Positions 8,568 through 16,168 of a stretch of 47,562 nucleotides of DNA are shown piece after piece. The stretch's first letter is position 1, and every line of letters starts with the position of its first letter. Below the pieces are notes generated by a model that had not been told where the DNA came from, did not search any database, and saw nothing but the letters and a program-made list of their open reading frames with translations. This DNA is from Deltaproteobacteria bacterium. GTDB taxonomy: Bacteria > UBA10199 > SPLOWO2-01-44-7. The stretch is taken from assembly GCA_016203765.1 (NCBI GenBank), contig JACQMB010000148.1, positions 1-47,562 on the forward strand. Direction: 5' to 3'. Made by a program: the position numbers and the translations under genes.

Positions 8568-9269
8568 TCACACCACTCCTTTCCAGTCAAACGATTCCTT
8601 TAGGCCGTAGGCGGTGCGGCCGGCTTGAGCACCCTTTACAATCTCGCGATGGAGGACCCAGCCTTTTAACGGAACTCTGGTTTGGACCAGGGTTTCGGTT
8701 GCTTTCGGTTCAAAAAGGCCTCCCCATTGCAGGCGGTCTTTCAAAAAGCGCAGGCCGAAGAAGGTTTGTTTGGGATCGGCCTTCCAGTCAATCCGTCCGC
8801 CTTGGCCGTCAGCCGCCAGCAGTAACGAATAACAAAACGGGACCTGGAGTTTTTTGAAAGTGGAAGTAATCAGTCTCCCTTGTTCGGAAACACCATGGCC
8901 AGTTTTTAAAACCTCCGAGCCGATCCGGCCGGAGACCAGCCGGAGGGTGTGATACTGAAATTTCACCATCCCCAGGGCAAGCGTTCGTTTGGCCAGAGGG
9001 TTTGGAACAAACTCCAGAGAAAAATCGACAGGCGTTTTTCCGGAAAGCCTCCAATGCGCCTTGGTTTCAAAAATCAAGTCCTTCATCTCTTCGGCGGCAA
9101 AGTGGTGGAGTTTTTGTTTCTTCACGTTATAAAAAGTGGCGTTTTCAAAACGGGTGCCGTAAAAAGGGAAGTGAATTTTGCGTTTGCCCAGCAGGACGAT
9201 CCATTCTTCTCCCGAAAGCGTTTTGAGAATCAAAAACAGATGATGGTTGCCTGTTTTTACAATAAACAT
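8568..9269 (-). CDS. Hypothetical protein
   Basis: The 233-residue product begins MFIVKTGNHHLFLILKTL and has no clear signal peptide or transmembrane segment. It is rich in alternating hydrophobic and polar residues (FPFYGTRFENATFYNV and later stretches), suggesting a beta-rich fold. I do not recognise the family. The start lies one base after the stop of the aldehyde dehydrogenase gene, so the two are surely in one transcript. Sharing an operon with an aldehyde dehydrogenase and a 3-beta-HSD-like dehydrogenase makes lipid or isoprenoid metabolism plausible, but nothing in the protein shows it. Confidence 0.55.
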   Translation of the reverse strand: MFIVKTGNHHLFLILKTLSGEEWIVLLGKRKIHFPFYGTRFENATFYNVKKQKLHHFAAEEMKDLIFETKAHWRLSGKTPVDFSLEFVPNPLAKRTLALGMVKFQYHTLRLVSGRIGSEVLKTGHGVSEQGRLITSTFKKLQVPFCYSLLLAADGQGGRIDWKADPKQTFFGLRFLKDRLQWGGLFEPKATETLVQTRVPLKGWVLHREIVKGAQAGRTAYGLKESFDWKGVV

Positions 9270-9270
9270 A

Positions 9271-10632
9271 TCAGCCGAAGAAAAACCGGATCAGGCGCCG
9301 GGTTAATTTTTGAGCCCACGCGGTGTAGGGAAACCACCAAAACTCGCGGTGGCGGACAATGGGCAGACTGAACCGATGCCAAAAAATTGTTTGCGGACGG
9401 GTAAATTGCAACAGCCCTTCGCGGGAGTGACGCACGCCAAGGCCGGAGAGCTTCCAGCCCCCAAACGGGGCGTCCATGATCATAAAGTGGTCCATCACGT
9501 CGTTGACGGAGACGTTTCCGGATTCAACTTGTTTGGCGATCCGAAGGGCGCGGCGCCGGTCGCGCGAAAAAATCACCGCGCTCAAACCGCTGGTCGAATC
9601 GTTGGCCAGTTTTAACGCCTCCGCTTCGTTGCCAAAAGCCATGATGGGGAGGAGAGGCCCGAACGATTCTTCTTTCATCACCCGCATCGTGTGATTAACG
9701 TTGGTCAGAATGCCGGGCTCCATTATTTTTGCCCCCTTGGTTAGGGCCTCTTCCTTGAGTTCCTTGATATGTTGCGCGGTTTTTGGCGCCGTGAGGGGGC
9801 TTAAATTTTGCGGATTTAATTCCTGGGCGAGGCGGACCACCTCGTCTAAAAACGCCGGCGCAATCCTTTGATCCACATAGACACGCTCCACCGCGATGCA
9901 ATGCTGGCCGGAGTGGGCGAAGCGACCCCAGACGCAGGCCCGCGCCGCGCGCGCGAGGTCGGCATCCTCCAAAACAATCATTGGGGCCTTCCCGCCTAAT
10001 TCGAGGATACAGGGTTTTAAAAGCTCGCCGGCCTTGGCCGCGACTTTTCTGCCTACGGCTGTTGAACCCGTAAAAAAGATACAATCGACCTGTTCAATCA
10101 GTTGACCGCCAACTTCGCCGCCGCCTTGGATGATTTGCAAAAGCCCGGCCGGTAGTCCCGCTTCCGCCGCCAGTTTGGCGCCGACCTCGGCCGACTTCGG
10201 CGTATGCTCCGAAGGTTTGACAACCACCGCGTTGCCGGCCATCAGGGCGGGGATGGCGTCGCCGATGGTCAGAGAAAACGGGAGATTGGAAGGGCCGAGG
10301 ATTCCCACCACGCCGTGGGGAACGTGCAAAACACGCACCCCCTTATTTTTAAACATCCAATGGGTCTGCGCCCGCCGCGGTTTTAAAAACTTTTTGGCCT
10401 TTTTGCGGTAATAATCGGCGGTCATCAACACCGTGGCGATTTCAATCCCCAAGGCTTCAATGGCCGGTTTCTTCGTGTCCTCCCTGATCGCGGCGATAAT
10501 TTCGTCCTGTTTCTTTACAATGAGTTTTTGAAATTTTTTGAGCCAGCGGGCGCGTTCCGTTATGGAAACAGCCGCCCATTCTTTTTGCGCGGCGCGGGCA
10601 TGATCGATTATCGGTTGGTTAAGAGTCCCCAC
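9271..10632 (-). CDS. Aldehyde dehydrogenase, class 3 / fatty-aldehyde type
   Basis: The 453-residue enzyme should oxidise an aldehyde to the acid with NAD(P)+. The family landmarks are all present: GPSNLPFSL, FTGSTAVGRKVA for cofactor binding, the general-base Glu in LELGGKAP, and the nucleophile Cys in SGQHCIA. The length and the hydrophobic, basic C-terminus (WAQKLTRRLIRFFFG) resemble class 3 enzymes that associate with membranes and act on long-chain aldehydes. Its start overlaps the end of the small membrane protein gene by 25 bp. Substrate is not known. Confidence 0.9.
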   Translation of the reverse strand: MGTLNQPIIDHARAAQKEWAAVSITERARWLKKFQKLIVKKQDEIIAAIREDTKKPAIEALGIEIATVLMTADYYRKKAKKFLKPRRAQTHWMFKNKGVRVLHVPHGVVGILGPSNLPFSLTIGDAIPALMAGNAVVVKPSEHTPKSAEVGAKLAAEAGLPAGLLQIIQGGGEVGGQLIEQVDCIFFTGSTAVGRKVAAKAGELLKPCILELGGKAPMIVLEDADLARAARACVWGRFAHSGQHCIAVERVYVDQRIAPAFLDEVVRLAQELNPQNLSPLTAPKTAQHIKELKEEALTKGAKIMEPGILTNVNHTMRVMKEESFGPLLPIMAFGNEAEALKLANDSTSGLSAVIFSRDRRRALRIAKQVESGNVSVNDVMDHFMIMDAPFGGWKLSGLGVRHSREGLLQFTRPQTIFWHRFSLPIVRHREFWWFPYTAWAQKLTRRLIRFFFG

Positions 10633-11009
10633 AAGCCGGTTTGCCCCTTAATATGGCCGAACAAAATCCCTTTCAGCCATTTTCCGACCATAAGCAAAAT
10701 AAAGGGATATGTTAAGAAAAGAAAAAGGCCAAAAAGATTCCAGAAGCCGTAGGGATTTTGGTAGGTGGGCGTGGGAATCAGTCCCGGTTTGACAATCCCC
10801 ATGGTATCGAGCCAGGAGTACCACATGAAATGATTGCCGCCCGGCCCCCAGACATCCCAGTAGAGCCCGCCGGAGACGAGCCAGAACATCGCCAGAGTAA
10901 AAATGCCCCATCTCCAATAATGCCATTTTCTTTTGGCGGAGAGCCAGGCCAGCAAAACCCCAAGCGCGGGGAGAAAAATCGGGATGTCGAAAATAAAACT
11001 TAACAGCAT
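10608..11009 (-). CDS. Small integral membrane protein, unknown
   Basis: The 133-residue product is very hydrophobic, with probable membrane segments near residues 3-22, 33-52 and 88-110. Trp- and Tyr-rich loops lie between them (WGPGGNHFMWYSW). No family is recognised. It overlaps the epimerase gene by 10 bp upstream and the aldehyde dehydrogenase gene by 25 bp downstream, which argues that it is a real gene in the operon. It might anchor or assist one of the two dehydrogenases at the inner membrane; that is inference. Confidence 0.65.
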   Translation of the reverse strand: MLLSFIFDIPIFLPALGVLLAWLSAKRKWHYWRWGIFTLAMFWLVSGGLYWDVWGPGGNHFMWYSWLDTMGIVKPGLIPTPTYQNPYGFWNLFGLFLFLTYPFILLMVGKWLKGILFGHIKGQTGLWGLLTNR

Positions 11010-12064
11010 AACAGGTTCTTTTTATACCATTCGAGGTTATACTCCAAGGCCCCATCCTTGATGATGCCGCGGTATTTGATGACGGCCTGCCCCGATTTTT
11101 CAATCAGGCGGTCGAGTTTTTCGTTCGACATTAAAAAGTGATAGCCGGGCCTAAAAAAGTTCAAAAACGGCCGCTCCACTGTCGGCTCCCGTTTTTGAAA
11201 TTTCGCCAAGGTTTCGCACCAGAGACCGAGCAGGTAAATGATGGGAAGATAAAAATGAAGCCGGGGGGTAAAGTTGAGGGGGAGGTTGCGGGCGCGCATC
11301 CAGTGGGCGATGTGAATCATCAATTCCTCGAGCGTATGGTTCGAACGGTCGGCCACGTTGTAGATTTGGCCCGCCGCCTCCGGCTGACCAGCCAAAAAGT
11401 AGGCAACGCGGGCCAAATCTTCGACATGGATAAAACTGAACCGGTTCTTGCCCCGGCCCGGCACGGCGTGGAGCTGATTTTTGAACATCATCTGAATGAC
11501 CTTGAGGGCGCCGTAGGTGCCGGCCGGGCCGCCATACTCGATCCCGCTTCCGTAGATGGCGGCCGGACGGATGACGGTGACCGGCAGGCGGTCTTGGTAG
11601 GTTAAGGCAAGTTCTTCGGCCAGCAGTTTTGATTTTTCGTAAAAACTTCTGGGATCGGCGAGGGCGGTTTCGTCCAGGTGCTCCGAGCCCTTGAAGGTGT
11701 GCCCCAAAACGGAGCCGGAACTCCAGACCACCACACTTTTTAGATTGGGAATTTTAAGGGCCCCCTCCAGGACATTGCGGGTCCCTTCCACATTGATCGA
11801 ATAATAGGTCTGCCAGGGGCCGTGGTAGCGAAAGTAGGCGGCGACGTGAAAAAGAATATCGGGTTGAACTTCCGCGACATAATCGGTGATCGCTTTGGGG
11901 TCTCGAATATCCAGGTCCAGTTTGAGAGACGCCTTGGGATCGAGAAATTTTTGGTAGCGGTCGGAAAAGTCGGTGGCAAAGACCTCGTGGCCCAGGCGCA
12001 CGCCGAGGTTGACCACCGAGGGGCCGACAAAACCGCAGGCGCCGGTAACAAGGATGCGTGCCAT
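11000..12064 (-). CDS. NAD-dependent epimerase / 3-beta-HSD-like dehydrogenase
   Basis: This is an extended short-chain dehydrogenase of about 354 residues. It has a Rossmann motif, TGACGFVG, at the N-terminus and the catalytic Tyr-xxx-Lys in SFYEKSKLLAEE, followed by IRPAAIYG. The C-terminal part has a hydrophobic FYLPIIYLLGLW stretch, as in sterol 3-beta-hydroxysteroid dehydrogenase/isomerase relatives, suggesting membrane association. ATG 12064 is preferred to an upstream GTG at 12079 because GGGA lies about ten bases before it. The gene follows cysM with a short gap and overlaps the small membrane protein gene. Substrate unknown; a lipid or sterol-like alcohol is plausible. Confidence 0.8.
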   Translation of the reverse strand: MARILVTGACGFVGPSVVNLGVRLGHEVFATDFSDRYQKFLDPKASLKLDLDIRDPKAITDYVAEVQPDILFHVAAYFRYHGPWQTYYSINVEGTRNVLEGALKIPNLKSVVVWSSGSVLGHTFKGSEHLDETALADPRSFYEKSKLLAEELALTYQDRLPVTVIRPAAIYGSGIEYGGPAGTYGALKVIQMMFKNQLHAVPGRGKNRFSFIHVEDLARVAYFLAGQPEAAGQIYNVADRSNHTLEELMIHIAHWMRARNLPLNFTPRLHFYLPIIYLLGLWCETLAKFQKREPTVERPFLNFFRPGYHFLMSNEKLDRLIEKSGQAVIKYRGIIKDGALEYNLEWYKKNLLCC

Positions 12065-12069
12065 TCGCT

Positions 12070-13008
12070 TTAATCCCACAGCCGGGTGCTAAAATACCGC
12101 TCTCCAATGTCGTTGAGCAAGGTGACAATACAGCCCTTTTTTATTTTTTTGGCAACCTGATAGGCAACATGCAGGTAGGCGCCGGAGGACTGGCCGACGA
12201 ACAGTCCTTTGAGGGCGAGTTTCCTGCAGATTTCGGCGGCCGGTTCAATGCCGACGGCGATTTTTTGGTCGACAAGGGTTTGGTCGAAAATTTCCGGGAT
12301 GATGTTTCCTGGGCCAAGGGATTTGAGGCCTTCAATGCCGGGAAACTCCTCCGCATCGGCCAGCACAATTTGCACGTCTTTGCCGGCCTCTTTCAGGCGC
12401 CGGCCACAGCCGGTAATCGTGCCACCGGTTCCCACACCGCTGACAAAGTGGGTGATGGTCTCCGGCACCTGTTTCAAAATTTCTGCGGCAGTGGTTTCAA
12501 AATGGGCGTGCCAGTTGTTGGCATTTTTGTATTGGTCGGGGAGAAAATATTTTTTGGGATCGGCTTGATGGCGCTGATGGCAAACCCGGATAGCTTCATC
12601 GTAGCCCTTGACCGGATCGGTCTCGATGATCTTGGCGCCGTGGGCTTGGATGCGCTTTTTCCTCTCTACGCTGGCGTTTCCGGGGAGGACGATTTCCACC
12701 GGAAATCCCAGCATCGCCCCGATGGCCGCATAGGCAATCCCGGCATTGCCGGAGGAGGAATCGAGAATAGTTTTGCCTTTTGCAAGCTCTCCCGATTCGA
12801 GAGCCGCCAAAAGCATATGTCTCACCGGCCGGTCTTTCAAAGACCCGCCGGGGTTGGCAAATTCGCATTTGGCGAAAATCGAAACCCCCGGGCACTCTTT
12901 TTCAAACAGGTTTATCCGAATCAGCGGCGTATTCCCGATGGCGGCCAGGGCCGGATATTTTTCCAGCCATTTTTTGAGGTTGGGCATCAATCTAGAAAAC
13001 CTTTCCAT
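12070..13008 (-). CDS. cysM: Cysteine synthase, probably CysM of the CysO route
   Basis: This PLP enzyme builds cysteine from an activated serine and a sulfide donor. The Schiff-base Lys is in GGSLKDRP, the substrate loop is SSSGNAG and the phosphate-binding loop is SGVGTGGTITG. At 312 residues it has the usual length. Nearby genes encode a CysO-like sulfur carrier, a Mec-like JAMM protease and a ThiF-rhodanese enzyme, matching the mycobacterial set in which CysM uses O-phosphoserine and CysO thiocarboxylate. I therefore favour CysM over CysK. ATG 13008 follows a TTG at 13011. The gene overlaps the end of the DUF4143 ATPase, which separates it from the rest of the set. Confidence 0.88.
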   Translation of the reverse strand: MERFSRLMPNLKKWLEKYPALAAIGNTPLIRINLFEKECPGVSIFAKCEFANPGGSLKDRPVRHMLLAALESGELAKGKTILDSSSGNAGIAYAAIGAMLGFPVEIVLPGNASVERKKRIQAHGAKIIETDPVKGYDEAIRVCHQRHQADPKKYFLPDQYKNANNWHAHFETTAAEILKQVPETITHFVSGVGTGGTITGCGRRLKEAGKDVQIVLADAEEFPGIEGLKSLGPGNIIPEIFDQTLVDQKIAVGIEPAAEICRKLALKGLFVGQSSGAYLHVAYQVAKKIKKGCIVTLLNDIGERYFSTRLWD

Positions 13009-14170
13009 CAAAAAGTTCCCTTAGAAAATCCTCGACGGGATAAACTTCCACATCGTCAAAGTAATAGCGTTCTTTGCCGCAATAAACGCCAATCATTTTT
13101 TCAACTTTTATTTTGCCCGTCTCCGCAAGGGAGCGCATCGCCCCCTCCCATTTCCTCTGCCAGTGTTTGGCGTATTTGGCCTCAATGCAGATCACTCCGG
13201 CTTTGGAAGCGGAGGCCCTTTTTTTTGTCTCAATGACAAAATCGATTTCCGCGCCGCCCGCCGTTCGGTAGTAAAACAGAGGCCGATGTTTAGAAGATAT
13301 CTGGTTGAAAACCCTAAGTTCGTGAAAAAGCAGGGTTTCCAAAGACCACCCCAGCCAGTCTGCCGCCGCGGGATTAAAAAGGAGCCCCGCCGCGCCCCTC
13401 GCCACACCGGCATCAAACCAGTAGAATTTGGGATGGGCCTGCTCTCTGACTTTTGCCTGCGGCCGGAAAGGGGGGAGGAAATGGCCAAGCAGTGTATCCT
13501 CCAGAATGGAAAAATAGACGTCCACCGTTGACCGGGGGACTTTTGCATCCCGGGAAATATTTTCTTTATTCAAAATCTGGCCGTTGACAATTCCGGCCAC
13601 CTCCAAAAAACGGATGAAAGGCTCGGTATTGCGCACCAGTCCCTCTTCCTTGATTTCTTCCCGAATATAGGTGTGGACATAGGCTTGAAGGATTGCCGAC
13701 GCCTCTTTGGGATGCAACACGACAAGCGGCAGGCTTCCCCATTGGAGCCGCTCTTCCAGATGAAATCGGTCGCGGATTTCGGGATAGGCGAATCCCTCCA
13801 TGTGAAGGGTAACAGCCCGTCCGGCCAGAAGGTCGGCGCTGCCTCGCTTGAGTTTGCGGGCGGAGGAACCGCTCAAGGCGAAGCGGTAATCCCCTTTCCC
13901 CATCAGACGGTGGACTTCGTTCAAAAGGGTGGGGATTTTCTGGATCTCATCAATGCAAATCCATGCTTTTTTCAAATGGCCCTTTATTTTAGCCTCCAAC
14001 AGGGAAGGGTCACGGCTTAATTCCAAAAATGTCCCTGTCTCCAGAAGATCGAAGCGGATTGCGCCCTCGAGATTTTGCTCCAGCCAGACGCTTTTCCCCA
14101 CGGAACGGGGTCCGAAGAGGAAGAAGGAGAGTTTTGGCAGCGGAAGCAACCTTGGGAGGGTCCCCGGCAT
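12992..14170 (-). CDS. AAA_14 / DUF4143 ATPase
   Basis: This 392-residue protein has a Walker A motif, GPRSVGKS, and a Walker B-like ICIDEIQKIP, followed by a sensor-like ALSGSSARKL. The C-terminal half is DUF4143, with a nuclease-like core (EIDFVIETKK and CIEAKYAK). The family is widespread and patchily distributed, and its role is unsettled; proposals include mobile or toxin-linked functions. ATG 14170 starts nine bases inside a TTG at 14179. A TATAAT at 14184-14179 predicts a transcript beginning almost at this ATG, so it may be leaderless. It splits a cysteine-biosynthesis cluster, which suggests insertion. Confidence 0.88.
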   Translation of the reverse strand: MPGTLPRLLPLPKLSFFLFGPRSVGKSVWLEQNLEGAIRFDLLETGTFLELSRDPSLLEAKIKGHLKKAWICIDEIQKIPTLLNEVHRLMGKGDYRFALSGSSARKLKRGSADLLAGRAVTLHMEGFAYPEIRDRFHLEERLQWGSLPLVVLHPKEASAILQAYVHTYIREEIKEEGLVRNTEPFIRFLEVAGIVNGQILNKENISRDAKVPRSTVDVYFSILEDTLLGHFLPPFRPQAKVREQAHPKFYWFDAGVARGAAGLLFNPAAADWLGWSLETLLFHELRVFNQISSKHRPLFYYRTAGGAEIDFVIETKKRASASKAGVICIEAKYAKHWQRKWEGAMRSLAETGKIKVEKMIGVYCGKERYYFDDVEVYPVEDFLRELFDGKVF

Positions 14171-14178
14171 AGAGTGCA

Positions 14179-14184
14179 ATTATA
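14179..14184 (-). promoter_or_regulatory. -10 hexamer TATAAT of the DUF4143 ATPase gene
   Basis: On the minus strand a perfect TATAAT lies nine bases before ATG 14170, so transcription would start within a few bases of the start codon and leave no room for a ribosome binding site. The -35 region (about 14201-14206, TTGTAT on this strand) falls inside the first inverted repeat described at 14193. Confidence 0.5.
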
Positions 14185-14192
14185 TGTATATC

Positions 14193-14237
14193 TTGTAAAA
14201 ATACAATACGAATTTACAGTTTATTGTAGAAATACAG
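14193..14237. promoter_or_regulatory. Tandem operator-like inverted repeats before the DUF4143 ATPase
   Basis: Two 14-bp sites are seen. TTGTA-AAAA-TACAA at 14193-14206 is a perfect inverted repeat with a 4-bp spacer, and TTGTA-GAAA-TACAG at 14224-14237 matches it at 12 of 14 positions. Their starts are 31 bp apart, about three helical turns, so two bound dimers would lie on one DNA face. The first overlaps the -35 region of the ATPase gene. A repressor site, perhaps for autoregulation, is the natural reading; no regulator gene is evident next to it. Confidence 0.55.
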
Positions 14238-14328
14238 CAAGCGCCCCCTGGCGGCACTACAAAAAATATGGCTGAAGCCATTGAAATTATTAGACTTCTT
14301 TTTCTCTCTCAATTTTTTTTGATTTTTT

Positions 14329-14365
14329 ACGCAACTTTTTGTTAGAAGTGACGATAACTATAGTG
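14329..14365 (+). promoter_or_regulatory. Two-part promoter-like sequence before the 91-aa gene
   Basis: ACGCAACTTTT (14329-14339) and CGATAACTATAGTG (14352-14365) are separated by 12 bp. Both blocks recur, base for base and with a 13-bp gap, on the minus strand before the 47-aa peptide gene at 30871. TATAGT (14359-14364) resembles a -10 hexamer. CGATAA and the AACTTT block could instead be recognised by an alternative sigma factor. Confidence 0.55.
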
Positions 14366-14397
14366 CATGGTGAAGAGAATTCTACAAGGAGGTAGCT

Positions 14398-14673
14398 ATG
14401 GCTGATTTGCCTACAATGTTTGCTGGCCTTACAAGGAGGGAGAACTCGGCCCTCGACCGAGGGTATACTGTTATGGATAGGGTGATTTTGAAAGCAGAAA
14501 AAAAAGGCACTCCTTTAACAGACGAATATCTTGAGAAAACCCTGGATAAACTGGCCGCGAAATGCTGGAACCCTAAATCTCGAGAGCCCATCCGACCCAG
14601 AACGGTCGCCGTTTACAACTGTGGGGCAGCTTGGGCCCTTCAACATGAAATTACAAGAAGGGAAAAGAAGTAA
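14398..14673 (+). CDS. 91-aa hypothetical protein with strong translation signals
   Basis: This is the only plus-strand gene between aconitase and the efflux operon. An excellent ribosome binding site, AAGGAGGT, stands five bases before the ATG, and a promoter-like sequence lies just upstream. The product is basic and mostly helical (DEYLEKTLDKLAAKCWNP, then PRTVAVYNCGAAWALQHE), cytoplasmic, with two Cys and no family I recognise. It converges with the ThiF-rhodanese gene, ending five bases from that gene's stop. Its orientation and lower local G+C upstream suggest that it arrived with, or next to, the DUF4143 ATPase. Confidence 0.7.
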   Translation: MADLPTMFAGLTRRENSALDRGYTVMDRVILKAEKKGTPLTDEYLEKTLDKLAAKCWNPKSREPIRPRTVAVYNCGAAWALQHEITRREKK

Positions 14674-14678
14674 AGTTT

Positions 14679-15836
14679 TTACACCCGGCAAAATTGTTCG
14701 TAGTCAATAAACCCCGGAAATTTTTTCCCTTCGGCGCAGTAGGGGCATTGGGGATCGCGCTGGAGTTTTAGTTCGCGGAATTGGGCTTTCAAAGCATCAT
14801 AACAAATCAGCCGGCCGACCAATGTCTCTCCTTTTCCCAAAATAATTTTGATCGTCTCGACCGCCTCCAGCATTCCGATCACGCCGGGCAAAACACCCAA
14901 CACACCGGCGTCGGCGCAGGAGGGGGCCAATTCAGGAGGCGGCGGTTCGGGATACAAACAACGGTAGCAGGGCCCGCGCCCCGGCCAAAAAACGGTGGCC
15001 TGGCCTTCAAAACGATAAACACTCCCGTGGACATTCGGTTTTCTCAGTAAGACGCAAGCATCGTTGACCAAATAACGAGTTGGAAAATTGTCGCTCCCGT
15101 CGACAATCACATCATAGGGTTTAAAAATGGCCTCCACGTTTTGGCTTGAAAGCCGGACCGGATCCGTTTCAATTTGAATATGCGGGTTGAGGGCCAATAA
15201 GGTCTGTTTGGCCGATTCGACTTTCATTTTTCCAACGCGATCGTGGGTGTGCAAAATTTGCCGGTGCAAATTGGAGGCATCCACTTTGTCAAAATCGACG
15301 ATGCCGATCGTCCCCACACCGGCCGCGGCCAGATAAAAAGCGGCCGGGCAACCCAAACCCCCCGCCCCTACCATCAACACTTTCGCCTTTTTCAGTTTCA
15401 TCTGTCCCGCCTCACCCACTTCCGGGATGGTGACGTGACGGGCGTAATAAGTTTTTTCTTCACTCGACAAAGTTTCGGGAATTTCAAAGGGAAGCCCCGC
15501 CTCCTTCCAGGCCTTGAAGCCGCCGCTCATGGAGCAGACGTTGGTGTAACCGAGGTCGCGGAGCGTTTTGGCGGAGAGGAGTGAGCGCATTCCCCCCGCG
15601 CAATGGCAGACAACCGGCGTCGATTTGTCGGGAACGAGGGTTTCGATTTTGAATTCCAGAAAGCCGCGCGGGATGTGGATGGCGCCGGGGATGCGGGCCT
15701 CTTTCCATTCGTCCGGTTCGCGGACGTCAATGATCACCGTGGCGGAATTTTTCTCCTTTTTTGCCTTGGCTTCAACCGGGGATACCTCCGGCACCTTGCC
15801 TTTGAGCGAGTTTAAAATGTCTTGGCAGGTTGGCAT
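14679..15836 (-). CDS. Rhodanese-ThiF sulfur-carrier activating enzyme (MoeZ-like, domains swapped)
   Basis: This 385-residue enzyme should adenylate the C-terminal Gly of the CysO-like carrier and load it with sulfur as thiocarboxylate. Residues about 30-115 form a rhodanese domain with the active loop C-AGGM-R (Cys 79). From about 130 there is a MoeB/ThiF domain with GAGGLGCPAAF, the Arg in NLHRQIL, and two zinc CxxC pairs (CYRC and CPYC). Mycobacterial MoeZ and human MOCS3 have ThiF first and rhodanese last; here the order is reversed. The gene starts eight bases after cysO stops, so the pair is clearly coupled. Confidence 0.9.
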   Translation of the reverse strand: MPTCQDILNSLKGKVPEVSPVEAKAKKEKNSATVIIDVREPDEWKEARIPGAIHIPRGFLEFKIETLVPDKSTPVVCHCAGGMRSLLSAKTLRDLGYTNVCSMSGGFKAWKEAGLPFEIPETLSSEEKTYYARHVTIPEVGEAGQMKLKKAKVLMVGAGGLGCPAAFYLAAAGVGTIGIVDFDKVDASNLHRQILHTHDRVGKMKVESAKQTLLALNPHIQIETDPVRLSSQNVEAIFKPYDVIVDGSDNFPTRYLVNDACVLLRKPNVHGSVYRFEGQATVFWPGRGPCYRCLYPEPPPPELAPSCADAGVLGVLPGVIGMLEAVETIKIILGKGETLVGRLICYDALKAQFRELKLQRDPQCPYCAEGKKFPGFIDYEQFCRV

Positions 15837-15844
15837 CGGTTATT

Positions 15845-16168
15845 TTACTCCGCAAATCCTTCGGATTTGCTTCGCGGCCCGATTTGTCGGGCCTTGATGC
15901 CTCCCGCGATCGCGGGAAAAATCGAAATCACGTCGTTTTCCTTTACCTTTGTTTTAACGCCGTCGCCGTGACGGATGTCGGTCGCGCCGACAAAAACATT
16001 GATAAAGCGCCGGACGTTGCCCGTCTCATCCAGAATTTTGCCGCCGATCCCCTTGTATTCGGCGTCCAGATTTTTCAAAACCTCGGCGACCGTTGTGCCG
16101 GCGCAGGCCACCTCGTCTTTGCCCTTGGTGAAGGTTCGCAACGGTGTGGGGATTCGAACTTTAGCCAT
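15845..16168 (-). CDS. cysO: CysO-like ThiS/MoaD-family sulfur carrier with C-terminal tail
   Basis: This 107-residue beta-grasp protein begins AKVRIPTPLRTFT and reaches the carrier terminus IFPAIAGG, nearly identical to the AVAGG end of mycobacterial CysO. A thiocarboxylate forms on the last Gly, so the Gly-Gly must be terminal to work. Here 17 more residues follow (IKARQIGPRSKSEGFAE), and a protease would have to remove them. The JAMM gene immediately upstream overlaps this start by eight bases. The tail is encoded by two perfect hairpins (15852-15870 and 15876-15893), unlike normal coding sequence. Confidence 0.88.
   Translation of the reverse strand: MAKVRIPTPLRTFTKGKDEVACAGTTVAEVLKNLDAEYKGIGGKILDETGNVRRFINVFVGATDIRHGDGVKTKVKENDVISIFPAIAGGIKARQIGPRSKSEGFAE
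15852..15917. repeat. Cluster of three palindromes at the 3' end of cysO
   Basis: Three perfect inverted repeats stand side by side. An 8-bp stem with 3-nt loop lies at 15852-15870 (GCAAATCC/GGATTTGC), a 7-bp stem with 4-nt loop at 15876-15893 (GGCCCGA/TCGGGCC), and a 16-bp uninterrupted palindrome at 15902-15917. There is no T-run, so they do not look like a Rho-independent terminator. The first two encode the tail beyond Gly-Gly. They resemble intragenic palindromic elements of the REP/RPE type. Confidence 0.75.

Noticed and set aside
12058..13236. Plus-strand 392-residue open frame opposite cysM
   Set aside because: The minus strand has all PLP-enzyme motifs. The plus frame has Gly/Phe-rich composition typical of an antisense shadow and no family motif.
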